Shown in pieces: positions 17,747 to 25,809 of a DNA stretch of 56,983 bases (position 1 is the first letter of the stretch; the number at the start of each line of letters is the position of its first letter). The notes below the pieces were generated by a model, which was not told the origin of the DNA, made no database searches, and saw nothing but the letters and a program-made list of their open reading frames with translations. A program made the translations under genes and the position numbers. Origin of the DNA: Bacillota bacterium (GTDB lineage Bacteria; Bacillota; Clostridia; Acetivibrionales; DSM-1351); assembly GCA_023416275.1 (NCBI GenBank), contig JAEZIB010000013.1, positions 1 through 56,983 on the forward strand. Direction: 5' to 3'.

Positions 17747-17780
17747 TATACACAACTTTCTCAGTTGAAAGTTGTGTATA
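17747..17780. repeat. Perfect 14-bp palindrome upstream of mrp
   Basis: TATACACAACTTTC and its exact complement flank a six-base loop. No T run follows on either strand, so it is not a usual terminator. It lies about 80 bases before the Mrp gene and could be an operator or an mRNA leader hairpin. Its CAACTTTC/GAAAGTTG core recurs in the 45364-45640 spacer. Confidence 0.5.
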
Positions 17781-17860
17781 TACAAAAAATTATGAGTATT
17801 AGCAAATGTGAGGTAAGTTAGAATACAAAAAATGAAATTCAAATAATATGAGGTGAGAGA

Positions 17861-19051
17861 ATGAGTGATGAAGTTTGTAACTGTGGAAGTACAAATTGCG
17901 AAAATGAGAGTTGTGGAGGTTCATGTTCATCAGGGGGCTGTGGAAGCGAAGCTCATAGCTTTATTGAAAAAACCCATGAGCTTAATTCCATTAAAAGAGT
18001 GATTGGTGTTGTTAGCGGAAAAGGCGGAGTAGGGAAGTCATTAGTAACATCTACTCTAGCAGTAATGATGAGAAAAAAGGGATATAACATCGGTATTTTA
18101 GATGCTGATATAACAGGACCTTCTATTCCTAAAGTTTTTGGTATTAATGATAGGATAAAAGGAAGTGACGAGGGAATGTATCCTCAAAAATCAAATAATG
18201 GAATAAGTGTGATGTCAGTAAACCTTTTGCTTGATAAAGATGAATCACCAGTTATATGGAGAGGACCAGTAATTGCTGGAGTTGTAAAGCAGTTTTGGAC
18301 TGATGTTATCTGGGGTGATATTGATTATTTATTCTTAGATATGCCTCCGGGCACAGGAGATGTCCCACTAACAGTGTTTCAATCTATACCTTTAGATGGC
18401 ATAATAATTGTTACTTCACCCCAAGACCTTGTTTCAATGATAGTTAAGAAGGCATATAATATGGCTAAAGCAATGGACATACCTGTTTTAGGTATTGTTG
18501 AAAATATGAGCTATATCAAATGCCCTGATTGCGGTAAAAATATTAAAATTTTTGGAGAAAGTAAGATAGATGCTATAGCTGAAGAACTAGGAATAAATGT
18601 ACTTGGAAAGATTCCAATTGACCCAGTTGTAGCAGAATTGTGTGATAAGGGAGAGGCAGAGAAGATTAACAATAACTATCTATCGGCTGCTGTTTCAACA
18701 ATAGAAAAGAAACTAGGAGTTGGAAAGGTGATAAGAACATTAAGAGTTGCCATTCCAACAGATGGAACTAATATTGCTTCACAATTTGGAAAATGCGAAA
18801 ACTTTACTGTTTTTGATATAGAGAATAATAATATAAAGAACAAATCCACCATAAGTACAGAAGGAAACTTACATGGATTACTTCCTACTTTTCTTTCAGT
18901 AAAAGGTGTTAAGGCCGTAATTATTGATGGTATAGGTGACGGTGCAAAGAATAATCTGATAAAAAATAACATAGAAGTTATATCTGGAGTAAGCGGAGAT
19001 ATAGATCATGCTATAAGTGCCTATCTTGATGGGACTTTGACATCAATTTAA
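17861..19051 (+). CDS. Mrp/NBP35-type ATPase fused to NifX-like domain
   Basis: A P-loop ATPase of the iron-sulphur carrier (Mrp/ApbC) family. The N-terminal tail is Cys-rich (Cys6, 8, 13, 18, 22, 27). A deviant Walker A GKGGVGKS is at 53-60, DADITGPSIPKVFG and DMPPGTGDVPLT follow, and the CxxC pair that binds a bridging cluster is Cys221/Cys224 (KCPDCG). From about residue 288 (RVAIPTDG, SQFGKCENF) it continues into a dinitrogenase iron-molybdenum cofactor (NifX/NifB) domain. Likely role: cluster assembly or delivery to an unknown apoprotein. No nif genes are adjacent. The ATG is set by GAGGTGAG. Confidence 0.9.
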   Translation: MSDEVCNCGSTNCENESCGGSCSSGGCGSEAHSFIEKTHELNSIKRVIGVVSGKGGVGKSLVTSTLAVMMRKKGYNIGILDADITGPSIPKVFGINDRIKGSDEGMYPQKSNNGISVMSVNLLLDKDESPVIWRGPVIAGVVKQFWTDVIWGDIDYLFLDMPPGTGDVPLTVFQSIPLDGIIIVTSPQDLVSMIVKKAYNMAKAMDIPVLGIVENMSYIKCPDCGKNIKIFGESKIDAIAEELGINVLGKIPIDPVVAELCDKGEAEKINNNYLSAAVSTIEKKLGVGKVIRTLRVAIPTDGTNIASQFGKCENFTVFDIENNNIKNKSTISTEGNLHGLLPTFLSVKGVKAVIIDGIGDGAKNNLIKNNIEVISGVSGDIDHAISAYLDGTLTSI

Positions 19052-19122
19052 AAGTATATAAAAAATAAAATTTATATTTAGATAAGAAAAACCAAAGAAC
19101 TATGATATCAAAAAAATTATAA

Positions 19123-19163
19123 AAAGTAAGCTTTGTTTTTAATACAGAGCTTACTTTTTTTTG
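19123..19163 (+). terminator. Terminator after mrp
   Basis: Arms AAAGTAAGCTTTG and CAGAGCTTACTTT (one G-U pair) with a nine-base loop, followed by a run of T. Confidence 0.85.
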
Positions 19164-19224
19164 TTTATTATGTAATAATATAACTATAATTAAATACCAC
19201 TAATAGGAGGAATTAGAACATTTA

Positions 19225-19231
19225 TGTCGAA
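19225..19231 (+). promoter_or_regulatory. Candidate Spo0A box upstream of AAA ATPase
   Basis: TGTCGAA in the context TTTATGTCGAATTG, about 100 bases before the ATPase start. The same extended word ATTTATGTCGAAT recurs before the GH39 gene (21018), which argues against chance. It overlaps a 15-codon open frame behind AGGAGG, which I do not call as a gene. Confidence 0.4.
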
Positions 19232-19333
19232 TTGTCTGAGTGGGAACATAATGGGAATATTAATAGAATAATAGAACTTACTATTATAGTTATAATACTT
19301 TAAAATTAGTATACTTAAAAGGAGAACATCAAT

Positions 19334-20704
19334 ATGAAAAGTTTTAGGCTAAAAAACATTAAAGGCTTTATAGATACTGGTGAAATTGAGATTAAGCCTA
19401 TAACAGTTTTTGTTGGAGAAAATGGCTCTGGGAAAAGCAGCGTTTCTAGGTTCCCATTAGTTTTGAAGCAAACATTTCTTGATGCCACGTCGGTACCTGT
19501 GCTGTTTTATGGAAGTTCCATTGATTATGGTAATTATGAAGATGTTGTTTTTAATCATAGGAAGGGGGAAGCAATAGAGTTTGAGGTAGTATTCAGCTAC
19601 AATGAATTTAGAAGGTCTAGTCTTAGACCACTAATTGTACAAGATCAATTTGATAAATTTATTGACTCAGATATGATTTTAAAAGCAAGTATAGCACACA
19701 AAGATGGAAAACTGGTAGTAAATGAATTTGTTCTGAGTTTAACATCAAGAGAGGAACCTATTGTGGAGTTTACCTCAAATGATTATACAAGCAGTCTAAT
19801 ATTTAATATTAATGGGTATGAGGAACATTTGATTGATTCTAGTGAATATTTCTTTGATAAGTTCATTCCAGATATAAGATGTATGCTGGATACGTCCAAT
19901 ACTGAGAAAGCAAATAATCCAAAATATAACAGTAATTTGGAATTAGCGTCTCAGATATGCAATACTCTTCAAAACTATTTTAATATGCTATCTAATAAGA
20001 TTTTTTATATAGACTCATTAAGAAAAACACCCGAGAGGTACTTTAGGTATACAGATAGCATTGTTGATTCTGTGGGAAAATGTGGAGAATATACCTCAGT
20101 TATATTAGGGCAGGATTACAGACATGGCAAAAGTATAATCAATAAGGTATCAGATTGGTTATCCACTTACATGAATTTTTCGCTTGATATAGAGGATTTA
20201 GAAGGTCAGTTATTTAAAATAATGATTCGAGATTTGAAAACTAATGCAAGAAACAATATTGTTGATATGGGTCAGGGATTATCTCAGCTGATACCTATTT
20301 TAGTACAGACATTTATAATTAAAAATAATAAAGAATGTTCAAGGATTAGCAGAACCCCTAATTTTACAGTGGTAGAACAGCCGGAGCTTTATTTACATCC
20401 TTCAGCACAGGATTGCTTAGCTGATTTGTTTGTTGAAACAATTAAAAATAATAATGAGAGTTTTTTAATTGAAACACATAGCGAACATATGATTCGTAGA
20501 TTAATTAAATTAATTGATGCTGGTACATTATCAAACGATGAAGTTGCTATATATTTGACAGAAAAGGATTATAACGGAAATAATAAGATTAGGAAGTTAA
20601 ATATGAATGAATTTGAAAAAGTAGCTAGCTGGACAAAAGATTCCTTTTCCCAAGGTAGCATAGAAACAGATGAGCAAAAGGTAATTAGCCTTAAGAGAAA
20701 GTAG
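19334..20704 (+). CDS. AAA family ATPase, DUF3696-type (OLD-like)
   Basis: A 456-residue ABC/SMC-type ATPase. Walker A GENGSGKSS is at about residues 29-37. GQGLSQLIPIL resembles the signature region, VVEQPELYLHP is the Walker B/D-loop segment, and ETHSEHMIRRL is the H-loop. The C-terminal part matches DUF3696. There is no TOPRIM nuclease domain and no adjacent partner gene, unlike Septu, Gabija or retron-type defence loci, so this is an orphan member of unknown role. Strong AAGGAG before the ATG. A terminator follows at 20834. Confidence 0.85.
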   Translation: MKSFRLKNIKGFIDTGEIEIKPITVFVGENGSGKSSVSRFPLVLKQTFLDATSVPVLFYGSSIDYGNYEDVVFNHRKGEAIEFEVVFSYNEFRRSSLRPLIVQDQFDKFIDSDMILKASIAHKDGKLVVNEFVLSLTSREEPIVEFTSNDYTSSLIFNINGYEEHLIDSSEYFFDKFIPDIRCMLDTSNTEKANNPKYNSNLELASQICNTLQNYFNMLSNKIFYIDSLRKTPERYFRYTDSIVDSVGKCGEYTSVILGQDYRHGKSIINKVSDWLSTYMNFSLDIEDLEGQLFKIMIRDLKTNARNNIVDMGQGLSQLIPILVQTFIIKNNKECSRISRTPNFTVVEQPELYLHPSAQDCLADLFVETIKNNNESFLIETHSEHMIRRLIKLIDAGTLSNDEVAIYLTEKDYNGNNKIRKLNMNEFEKVASWTKDSFSQGSIETDEQKVISLKRK

Positions 20705-20833
20705 AATTTGGATAATTTCTAGCAATCAAGTGTTATGACAAATTTTGCTGAAATATTTTATTTATAACTAAAGAATTATAGCTATAAAAGCATTTGATAC
20801 ATAGATTAGTTCTTAAAATTGTTTTATATTATG

Positions 20834-20870
20834 GGACGAATTCTGTAATGGACAGAGTTTTGTCCTTTTT
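20834..20870 (+). terminator. Terminator after AAA ATPase
   Basis: GGACGAATTCTGT pairs imperfectly with ACAGAGTTTTGTCC and is followed by TTTTT. The remainder of the 388-base gap to the GH39 gene holds a repeat (20941-20999) and one candidate 0A box. Confidence 0.7.
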
Positions 20871-20940
20871 GTTTAGATAGAAATTAGTTTTGACATTAAG
20901 CTGCTTAGATTTGCTAGTAACTTAACTTTACTATATAAAA

Positions 20941-20999
20941 AGTCTATCAGTTGTGGGAGACCTAAATTAATTGCTTGAGTTATTAATGGTACACCCTAG
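20941..20999 (+). repeat. Structured repeat, family C, copy 1
   Basis: Shares TCTATC.GT..(T)GGGAGAC at its left and GTAC..CCTA at its right with the segment at 23463-23518. The two outer words are partly complementary (GGG/CCC), so each copy may fold as a hairpin. Only two copies were recognised in the window. Confidence 0.4.
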
Positions 21000-21017
21000 A
21001 AGGATATTGAAAATTTA

Positions 21018-21024
21018 TGTCGAA
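21018..21024 (+). promoter_or_regulatory. Candidate Spo0A box upstream of GH39 gene
   Basis: TGTCGAA within ATTTATGTCGAAT, 69 bases before the start codon; the same extended word occurs at 19225. Confidence 0.4.
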
Positions 21025-21092
21025 TATCCATTGCATGGAATTATAAGGAAGATAACTATTTTTTATGTCTAAATGTGGCTTAGGAGGTTAGT

Positions 21093-22613
21093 ATGATTAA
21101 AGAAAAGAAGATTCTGGTTAATCAGGGAAATGAGATACCTTTTCATAATGGTATGGATTTTTGTGTTGGAACTGGACGAATGTTTTTAGCGCTGCACAAG
21201 GAATATTATGAACAGTTAAAAATGGTACAGGAGACAATAGGTTTTAAATATATTCGCGGACATGGTTTGTTCTTTTCTGATATGGCGATTGTTCACAGCT
21301 ATAAGGATGAATTGGGGAGGGATACTGTTGAGTATAATTTCACCTATTTAGACAGAGTTATTGACAGTTATTTAAGCCTTGGAATACGACCTTTCTTGGA
21401 ACTGAGTTTTATGCCGGAACACATGGCTTCTTCTAAAGAAACTACTGCATTTGCATGGAAGGCAAATATTACACCTCCCAAAAGCCACAAGGACTGGACA
21501 GATTTGGTGCAGGCAACTTTAAGACATCTCCTTGAGCACTATGGAAGAGAAGAGGTATTGCAATGGCCTATTGAGGTGTGGAATGAACCAAATCAGCCAG
21601 ATTTTTGGAAGGATGCGGATATGCATACTTATTTCACACTATATCATTACACAGCACTGGCTATAAAGGAAGTTGATTCTGCTTTTAAAGTTGGGGGACC
21701 TTCCATAAGCGGCAGAATGGATGAGATTTGGATAAGCTCTTTTCTGGAATATGTTCGTGATAAGAAGCTTCCTTTGGATTTTGTATCAAGACATAATTAT
21801 ATATCATATCCTCCTGATAAAGTGGAGCGTTATTCATATGTAAAGCTTAGTGATATTGATTTTTGGTTTGAGCCGTTAGACAAAACAAAAGAAATAATTG
21901 ATAGTTTTCCTGAATTTAAAGGTATTGATATACATATTACAGAATACAGCACGTCATACTTGCCAAATTGCACAATTCATGATACGAACCTTAATGCAGC
22001 TTATATTGCAGCTGTTTTATCACGGCTTGGTGATAAACATGTGTCGTATACATATTGGACCTTTGGTGATGTTTTTGAGGAAAAAGGGGTGCCTTTCACT
22101 CCGTTTCACGGTGGCTTTGGAATGGTTGCAAATAACTGTATTCCAAAGCCTACCTTCTGGACATTTGCCTTTTTTAAAAAGCTTCAGGGAAAATGTGTGT
22201 ATCGTTCTGAGGAAGCAATTATTATGCAATTGCCAAATGAGAGCTACCGTGGAGTTTTGTGGAACATAGATTTCAAATATGATGGGGAATTAATGGAAAT
22301 AGAGCTGCAGTTGCCAGCTAAATATGATGAATATTGCTTAATTACAAAAACGGTTGATGAAGAGTGTTGTAACCCTCTCAAACTGTGGCATGATATGGGA
22401 GAACCAGCGACCTTGTTACCTGAACAGACAGCTCTTTTAAAAGAACACGCAGTACCGTTGATAAAATCAGAAGGTATTAAACCAACAAAAACTAAAATAG
22501 AAATAAAAATAACGCTAAAGGCTAACGCAGTTATTTATTTTGAATTAAGCAGCGTAGAAAGAAAGAACGATAGGGGTTATTCCTATCAGAGAACTTTAAA
22601 TGGGGAACTTTAA
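21093..22613 (+). CDS. GH39 glycoside hydrolase, probable beta-xylosidase
   Basis: A 506-residue cytoplasmic enzyme with no signal peptide. The (beta/alpha)8 barrel shows the GH39 acid/base Glu165 in EVWNEPNQ and the nucleophile Glu284 in HITEYSTSY. FKYIRGHGLFFSDM near the N-terminus is also characteristic of the bacterial xylosidase branch, and the C-terminal beta-sandwich is present. It would release xylose from imported xylo-oligosaccharides, which complements the secreted dockerin-esterase at 54235. An alpha-L-iduronidase-like specificity is less likely. AGGAGG precedes the ATG. No transporter is beside it. Confidence 0.9.
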   Translation: MIKEKKILVNQGNEIPFHNGMDFCVGTGRMFLALHKEYYEQLKMVQETIGFKYIRGHGLFFSDMAIVHSYKDELGRDTVEYNFTYLDRVIDSYLSLGIRPFLELSFMPEHMASSKETTAFAWKANITPPKSHKDWTDLVQATLRHLLEHYGREEVLQWPIEVWNEPNQPDFWKDADMHTYFTLYHYTALAIKEVDSAFKVGGPSISGRMDEIWISSFLEYVRDKKLPLDFVSRHNYISYPPDKVERYSYVKLSDIDFWFEPLDKTKEIIDSFPEFKGIDIHITEYSTSYLPNCTIHDTNLNAAYIAAVLSRLGDKHVSYTYWTFGDVFEEKGVPFTPFHGGFGMVANNCIPKPTFWTFAFFKKLQGKCVYRSEEAIIMQLPNESYRGVLWNIDFKYDGELMEIELQLPAKYDEYCLITKTVDEECCNPLKLWHDMGEPATLLPEQTALLKEHAVPLIKSEGIKPTKTKIEIKITLKANAVIYFELSSVERKNDRGYSYQRTLNGEL

Positions 22614-22892
22614 TGAATTTTATAATTTAAAAAAGATAAATGAAAAAGTGATATGTATTGAGAAAACTCATAAAAATAAAAAGTTTATAAATTGTTCTGT
22701 TTTATTTCTATGAATATGTGGTATAGTTATTAAAAGTCAGTTTAATTAAGTCTATAAATGCACTTAGCAACTTATAGCTTCTTGATAACTTACATTAATG
22801 ACAAAAACTACATACTAGTTTGAAGGCTTAGGCTTTAATGGTAATTGACTTTATGAAATAACTAAATTATTAAATCTAGGAGGAATACTATA

Positions 22893-23432
22893 TTGAGTAA
22901 TTTAAAAGGTTCGAAAACAGAAGCAAACTTAAAAGCAGCATTCGCTGGTGAGTCTATGGCTCATAACAAATACTCATATTATGCATCAAAAGCGAAAAAG
23001 GAAGGATATGAGCAAATAGCTGCACTATTCACAGAAACTGCACATAATGAAAAAGAGCATGCAAAAATTTGGTTCAAGCTTTTACATGACGGAATTGCAG
23101 ACACTGCTACAAATCTTAAGGATGCAGCAGAAGGCGAAAACTATGAATGGACTGACATGTATGTAAACTTTGCCAGAGAAGCAAAAGAAGAGGGTTTTAA
23201 TGATATAGCTCGTCTATTTGAAGGTGTTGCTAAAATAGAAAAAGAGCATGAAGAAAGATACCTTGCATTGTTAAAGAATGTTGAAGGAAATACTGTATTT
23301 ATTAAAGGTGAAAAGGTTATATGGCAGTGTGCGAATTGCGGACATATCCATATTGGACAAAGTGCGCCTCAAAAATGCCCTGTTTGCGATCATCCACAAG
23401 CATATTTCCAGATGTTAGCGAAAAATTATTAA
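22893..23432 (+). CDS. rbr: Rubrerythrin
   Basis: Non-haem di-iron peroxidase that protects anaerobes from hydrogen peroxide. The N-terminal ferritin-like four-helix domain has the ExxH/Glu ligands (ETAHNEKEHAKIW, KIEKEHEERY). The C-terminal rubredoxin-like domain binds iron with CANCGH and CPVCDHP. Length of 179 is normal for the compact form. The start codon is TTG at 22893, fixed by AGGAGG ten bases upstream. It is monocistronic, with a terminator at 23560. The 280-base gap before it shows no clear regulator site. Confidence 0.96.
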   Translation: MSNLKGSKTEANLKAAFAGESMAHNKYSYYASKAKKEGYEQIAALFTETAHNEKEHAKIWFKLLHDGIADTATNLKDAAEGENYEWTDMYVNFAREAKEEGFNDIARLFEGVAKIEKEHEERYLALLKNVEGNTVFIKGEKVIWQCANCGHIHIGQSAPQKCPVCDHPQAYFQMLAKNY

Positions 23433-23449
23433 GATTATATTATCAACTG

Positions 23450-23545
23450 ACTCACAGTAAAAGTTCTATCGGTATGGGAGACTGACTTATCAACTAATAA
23501 GTTCTTCTGTACCCTACAATTTTCTACTGTGAAAGTCAAATTGTA
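23450..23545. repeat. Long imperfect hairpin, family C, copy 2
   Basis: TGACTCACAGTA at the left pairs with TACTGTGAAAGTCA at the right. Inside are ACTTAT-CAACTA-ATAAGT and the family C words TCTATCGGTATGGGAGAC and GTACCCTA. It lies between the rubrerythrin stop and its terminator. Confidence 0.5.
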
Positions 23546-23559
23546 TTATTAATTAGAGA

Positions 23560-23607
23560 AGAGTCCAAGCTGGAATTTCAATGTCCAGGTTTTGGATTCT
23601 TTTTTTA
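23560..23607 (+). terminator. Terminator after rubrerythrin
   Basis: AGAGTCCAAGCTGG pairs with CCAGGTTTTGGATTCT and is followed by eight T. Confidence 0.8.
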
Positions 23608-23739
23608 TTGATAATACTAGTTTGATATTATAATATAATATATGGTAAGTAAAATTAAATAAGAACCAATACAAAGCCATTTGGAAGGTATCAAAAAATT
23701 ATCGTTAAGATTGAATATAAACGCTAAATGGAGGCTTTT

Positions 23740-24393
23740 TTGAAAACATTAAGATGCTTACTAACAATCGGATTACCTTTAGTAATTTTTATTTTTATTG
23801 TGGTTATGGTAGTTAATCAAGATACCGATAAATTTGACAGCTATGTGTATATTAAGATTTCGAATTTTATATCACCTGGTTTAACAGAGCTTGTGAAACT
23901 AATTACTTTTTTTGGCTCATCTGAATTCCTAATATCTATAGCAGGAATTCTCCTTATTTTTTTATTTGCAAATGAAAAGTACTCCTTTAATAGTTCAATG
24001 ATTATTATTAATCTCATAATTTCAGCAATACTTAATGAAGGTCTGAAGCATATTATTCAAAGAAGCAGACCGGATATTTTAAGGCTTATTGATATTCATG
24101 GATATAGCTTTCCGAGTGGACATTCAATGGTTTCTATGAGCTTTTATGGTTTGCTTATTTTCTTATGCTTTAGAAATTACAAATCAAAATGGAAATACAT
24201 TATAATTTCATTATTTGCTTTATTAATTCTATTTATCGGATTTAGCAGGATTTACTTGGGTGTACATTTTGTAAGCGATGTATTAGGTGGATTTTGTCTT
24301 GGAATTGCATGGATAGGTGCTTTTAGCACTGTTATTGATTTGAGATATATAAAGAAATATAAGTTTAATAACAACGAGAAACCTTCAAAATAA
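23740..24393 (+). CDS. PAP2 family phosphatase, membrane
   Basis: An integral membrane phosphatase with about six helices, of the type that dephosphorylates undecaprenyl pyrophosphate or phosphatidic acid/PGP at the outer face. The three PAP2 signature blocks are intact: KHIIQRSRP, SFPSGHSM and SRIYLGVHFVSDVLGG. The frame opens at an ATG at 23728, but that codon lies inside ATGGAGG, which looks like the ribosome site; the in-frame TTG at 23740 is the likelier start (217 aa). It is followed by the cyclase-like gene 89 bases on. Confidence 0.9.
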   Translation: MKTLRCLLTIGLPLVIFIFIVVMVVNQDTDKFDSYVYIKISNFISPGLTELVKLITFFGSSEFLISIAGILLIFLFANEKYSFNSSMIIINLIISAILNEGLKHIIQRSRPDILRLIDIHGYSFPSGHSMVSMSFYGLLIFLCFRNYKSKWKYIIISLFALLILFIGFSRIYLGVHFVSDVLGGFCLGIAWIGAFSTVIDLRYIKKYKFNNNEKPSK

Positions 24394-24482
24394 TTGGTTT
24401 TAGTATTTGCCGTTGAAAAATATAGGAATAGTAATGGCTATACATATGGAAATAAATGATATAATTAAAGGTGGAGAAAATA

Positions 24483-25100
24483 ATGAAACTAATTGATTTG
24501 TCACAGACAATTGAAAACGGTATGCCGGTATATCCTGGAGATTCAAGCTTGAAATTGGTCCAAACTCGGTTATACAGCTTAGATAAATATAACAATCACA
24601 GTCTTGAGACTGAAATGCATGTAGGAACTCATTTGGATGGGCCAATGCACATGCTAGATACAAGCAAATATATATGTGAATTTGACTTGGAAAACTTTTG
24701 CGGTAAAGGTTGTATTATTCGTTCTCGGAATGAAAGCTTAATAAAGCTTAAAAAATCGCACCTAGAGATAGTTGATGGGAAAGAAATTGTTTTGCTCCAT
24801 ACTGGAATGGACAAGTACTATGGCTTGGAAGAATACTATTCCAAGCATCCCGTAGTAGATATGACTTTTTGTGAAATGCTGGTTAGAAAAAAAATAAAAA
24901 TACTTGGTATTGATATGCCCTCACCAGATAGATTACCATTTGATGTGCATAAATACTTGCTGGGCCACGGTGTTTTTATATTAGAGAACCTCACTAATTT
25001 GGATAAAATTAAGGATGAGGATAGTTTTGAAGTAATGGCTTTTCCATTGAAGATTAAAGCCGATTCATGTATGGTTAGGGCAGTAGCTAGATTTAAATAA
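24483..25100 (+). CDS. Cyclase / kynurenine-formamidase-like metal hydrolase
   Basis: A 205-residue member of the cyclase family (KynB-like), which binds a divalent metal. The signature HxGTHxDxPxH is present as HVGTHLDGPMH, the start DLSQTIENGMPVYPGD is typical, and LGIDMPSPD and the late LLGHGVFILENL segment carry the other conserved residues. Substrate is unclear; the absence of tryptophan-catabolism genes argues against a real kynurenine formamidase. The frame opens at GTG 24471, but GGTGGAG at 24470-24476 is the ribosome site for the ATG at 24483. Confidence 0.85.
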   Translation: MKLIDLSQTIENGMPVYPGDSSLKLVQTRLYSLDKYNNHSLETEMHVGTHLDGPMHMLDTSKYICEFDLENFCGKGCIIRSRNESLIKLKKSHLEIVDGKEIVLLHTGMDKYYGLEEYYSKHPVVDMTFCEMLVRKKIKILGIDMPSPDRLPFDVHKYLLGHGVFILENLTNLDKIKDEDSFEVMAFPLKIKADSCMVRAVARFK

Positions 25101-25265
25101 TAAATTAATGAGAATGTGTATTTATAGATTGTAAATATTGAAAAATTGGATTGTAAAAATTTGAAAGAAAGCATTTGATAAAGAAATTCATTTAAAAAAT
25201 GACTAAAAAGCCTCTGTGGAGGTTGGATTGAAAATACAAAGACTACATAGGAGGTGACTAAGTCC

Positions 25266-25322
25266 ATGAATGAGTTTATTGTAGAATATAGACATGGACA
25301 TACTTATGAACAAATATTTTGA
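25266..25322 (+). CDS. Possible 18-codon leader frame, or 5' part of a frameshifted gene
   Basis: The best ribosome site in this area (AGGAGGTGA, about 25249-25257) precedes this ATG rather than the ATG of the longer frame at 25294. The short frame ends at TGA 25320-25322, inside the longer one. Joining the two frames near 25318 would give a continuous acidic protein. Either it is a leader that couples translation, or one base has been gained or lost. Confidence 0.3.
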   Translation: MNEFIVEYRHGHTYEQIF

Positions 25323-25653
25323 ACAATTTTATGAGGAGTATAATTTATTTGAAAAAGAATATTTACCTGAAGAGGAGCAAGAAAGGCTAAATTCATTAAG
25401 TGTTGATAGTGATGAGCAGCCCTTTGAAAAGTATGATTATGAGGCTAACGGTTCATTTGAATATCGGTTTTTTAAAAAGATACCAATAGAGTTATCTGAT
25501 TTAGAATTAAATAATATTATTTTATTTAAACTGTTAGAGCAATCAAAAGAAATGAATAAAAAACAGACAGTAATAAAAAATATTATGATTTTTTGGTGTA
25601 TACTATCTATTTTAGGTATTTTAATACCATTGTTATCACTTATTTCAAGATAG
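25294..25653 (+). CDS. Hypothetical protein with C-terminal membrane helix
   Basis: A 119-residue protein of unknown function. The N-terminal half is acidic and probably helical (YEEYNLFEKEYLPEEEQERL), and one hydrophobic helix near the end (IMIFWCILSILGILIPLLSL) makes it a probable tail-anchored membrane protein with the acidic part in the cytoplasm. No motif recognised. No ribosome site stands in front of 25294 or the next ATG at 25306; translation may depend on the overlapping short frame at 25266. It lies between the cyclase gene and another unknown gene. Confidence 0.6.
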   Translation: MDILMNKYFEQFYEEYNLFEKEYLPEEEQERLNSLSVDSDEQPFEKYDYEANGSFEYRFFKKIPIELSDLELNNIILFKLLEQSKEMNKKQTVIKNIMIFWCILSILGILIPLLSLISR

Positions 25654-25809
25654 GTGCTTAAAAACAAATATAAGTATAAAAAACAAAACCAAATCATAAT
25701 TGAAAGGTATATAACGAGGCGTTATAATGAAATCATATCAAGGATATAGTATAATTTGTATAGGCCAATAGATTGACTTTTATCATAAGAGGATTTAGGG
25801 AGGAAACAT

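Noticed and set aside
17861..19051. Part of a nitrogenase (nif) cluster
   Set aside because: Only the fused NifX-like domain suggests this; no nif structural or accessory genes are adjacent.
19224..19271. 15-codon frame behind AGGAGG upstream of the AAA ATPase
   Set aside because: Too short to support as a gene, spacing to the ribosome site is long, and its start overlaps a better explained TGTCGAA site.
21898..22269. 123-codon plus-strand frame inside the GH39 gene
   Set aside because: It is an out-of-frame shadow; the GH39 frame carries all catalytic motifs.
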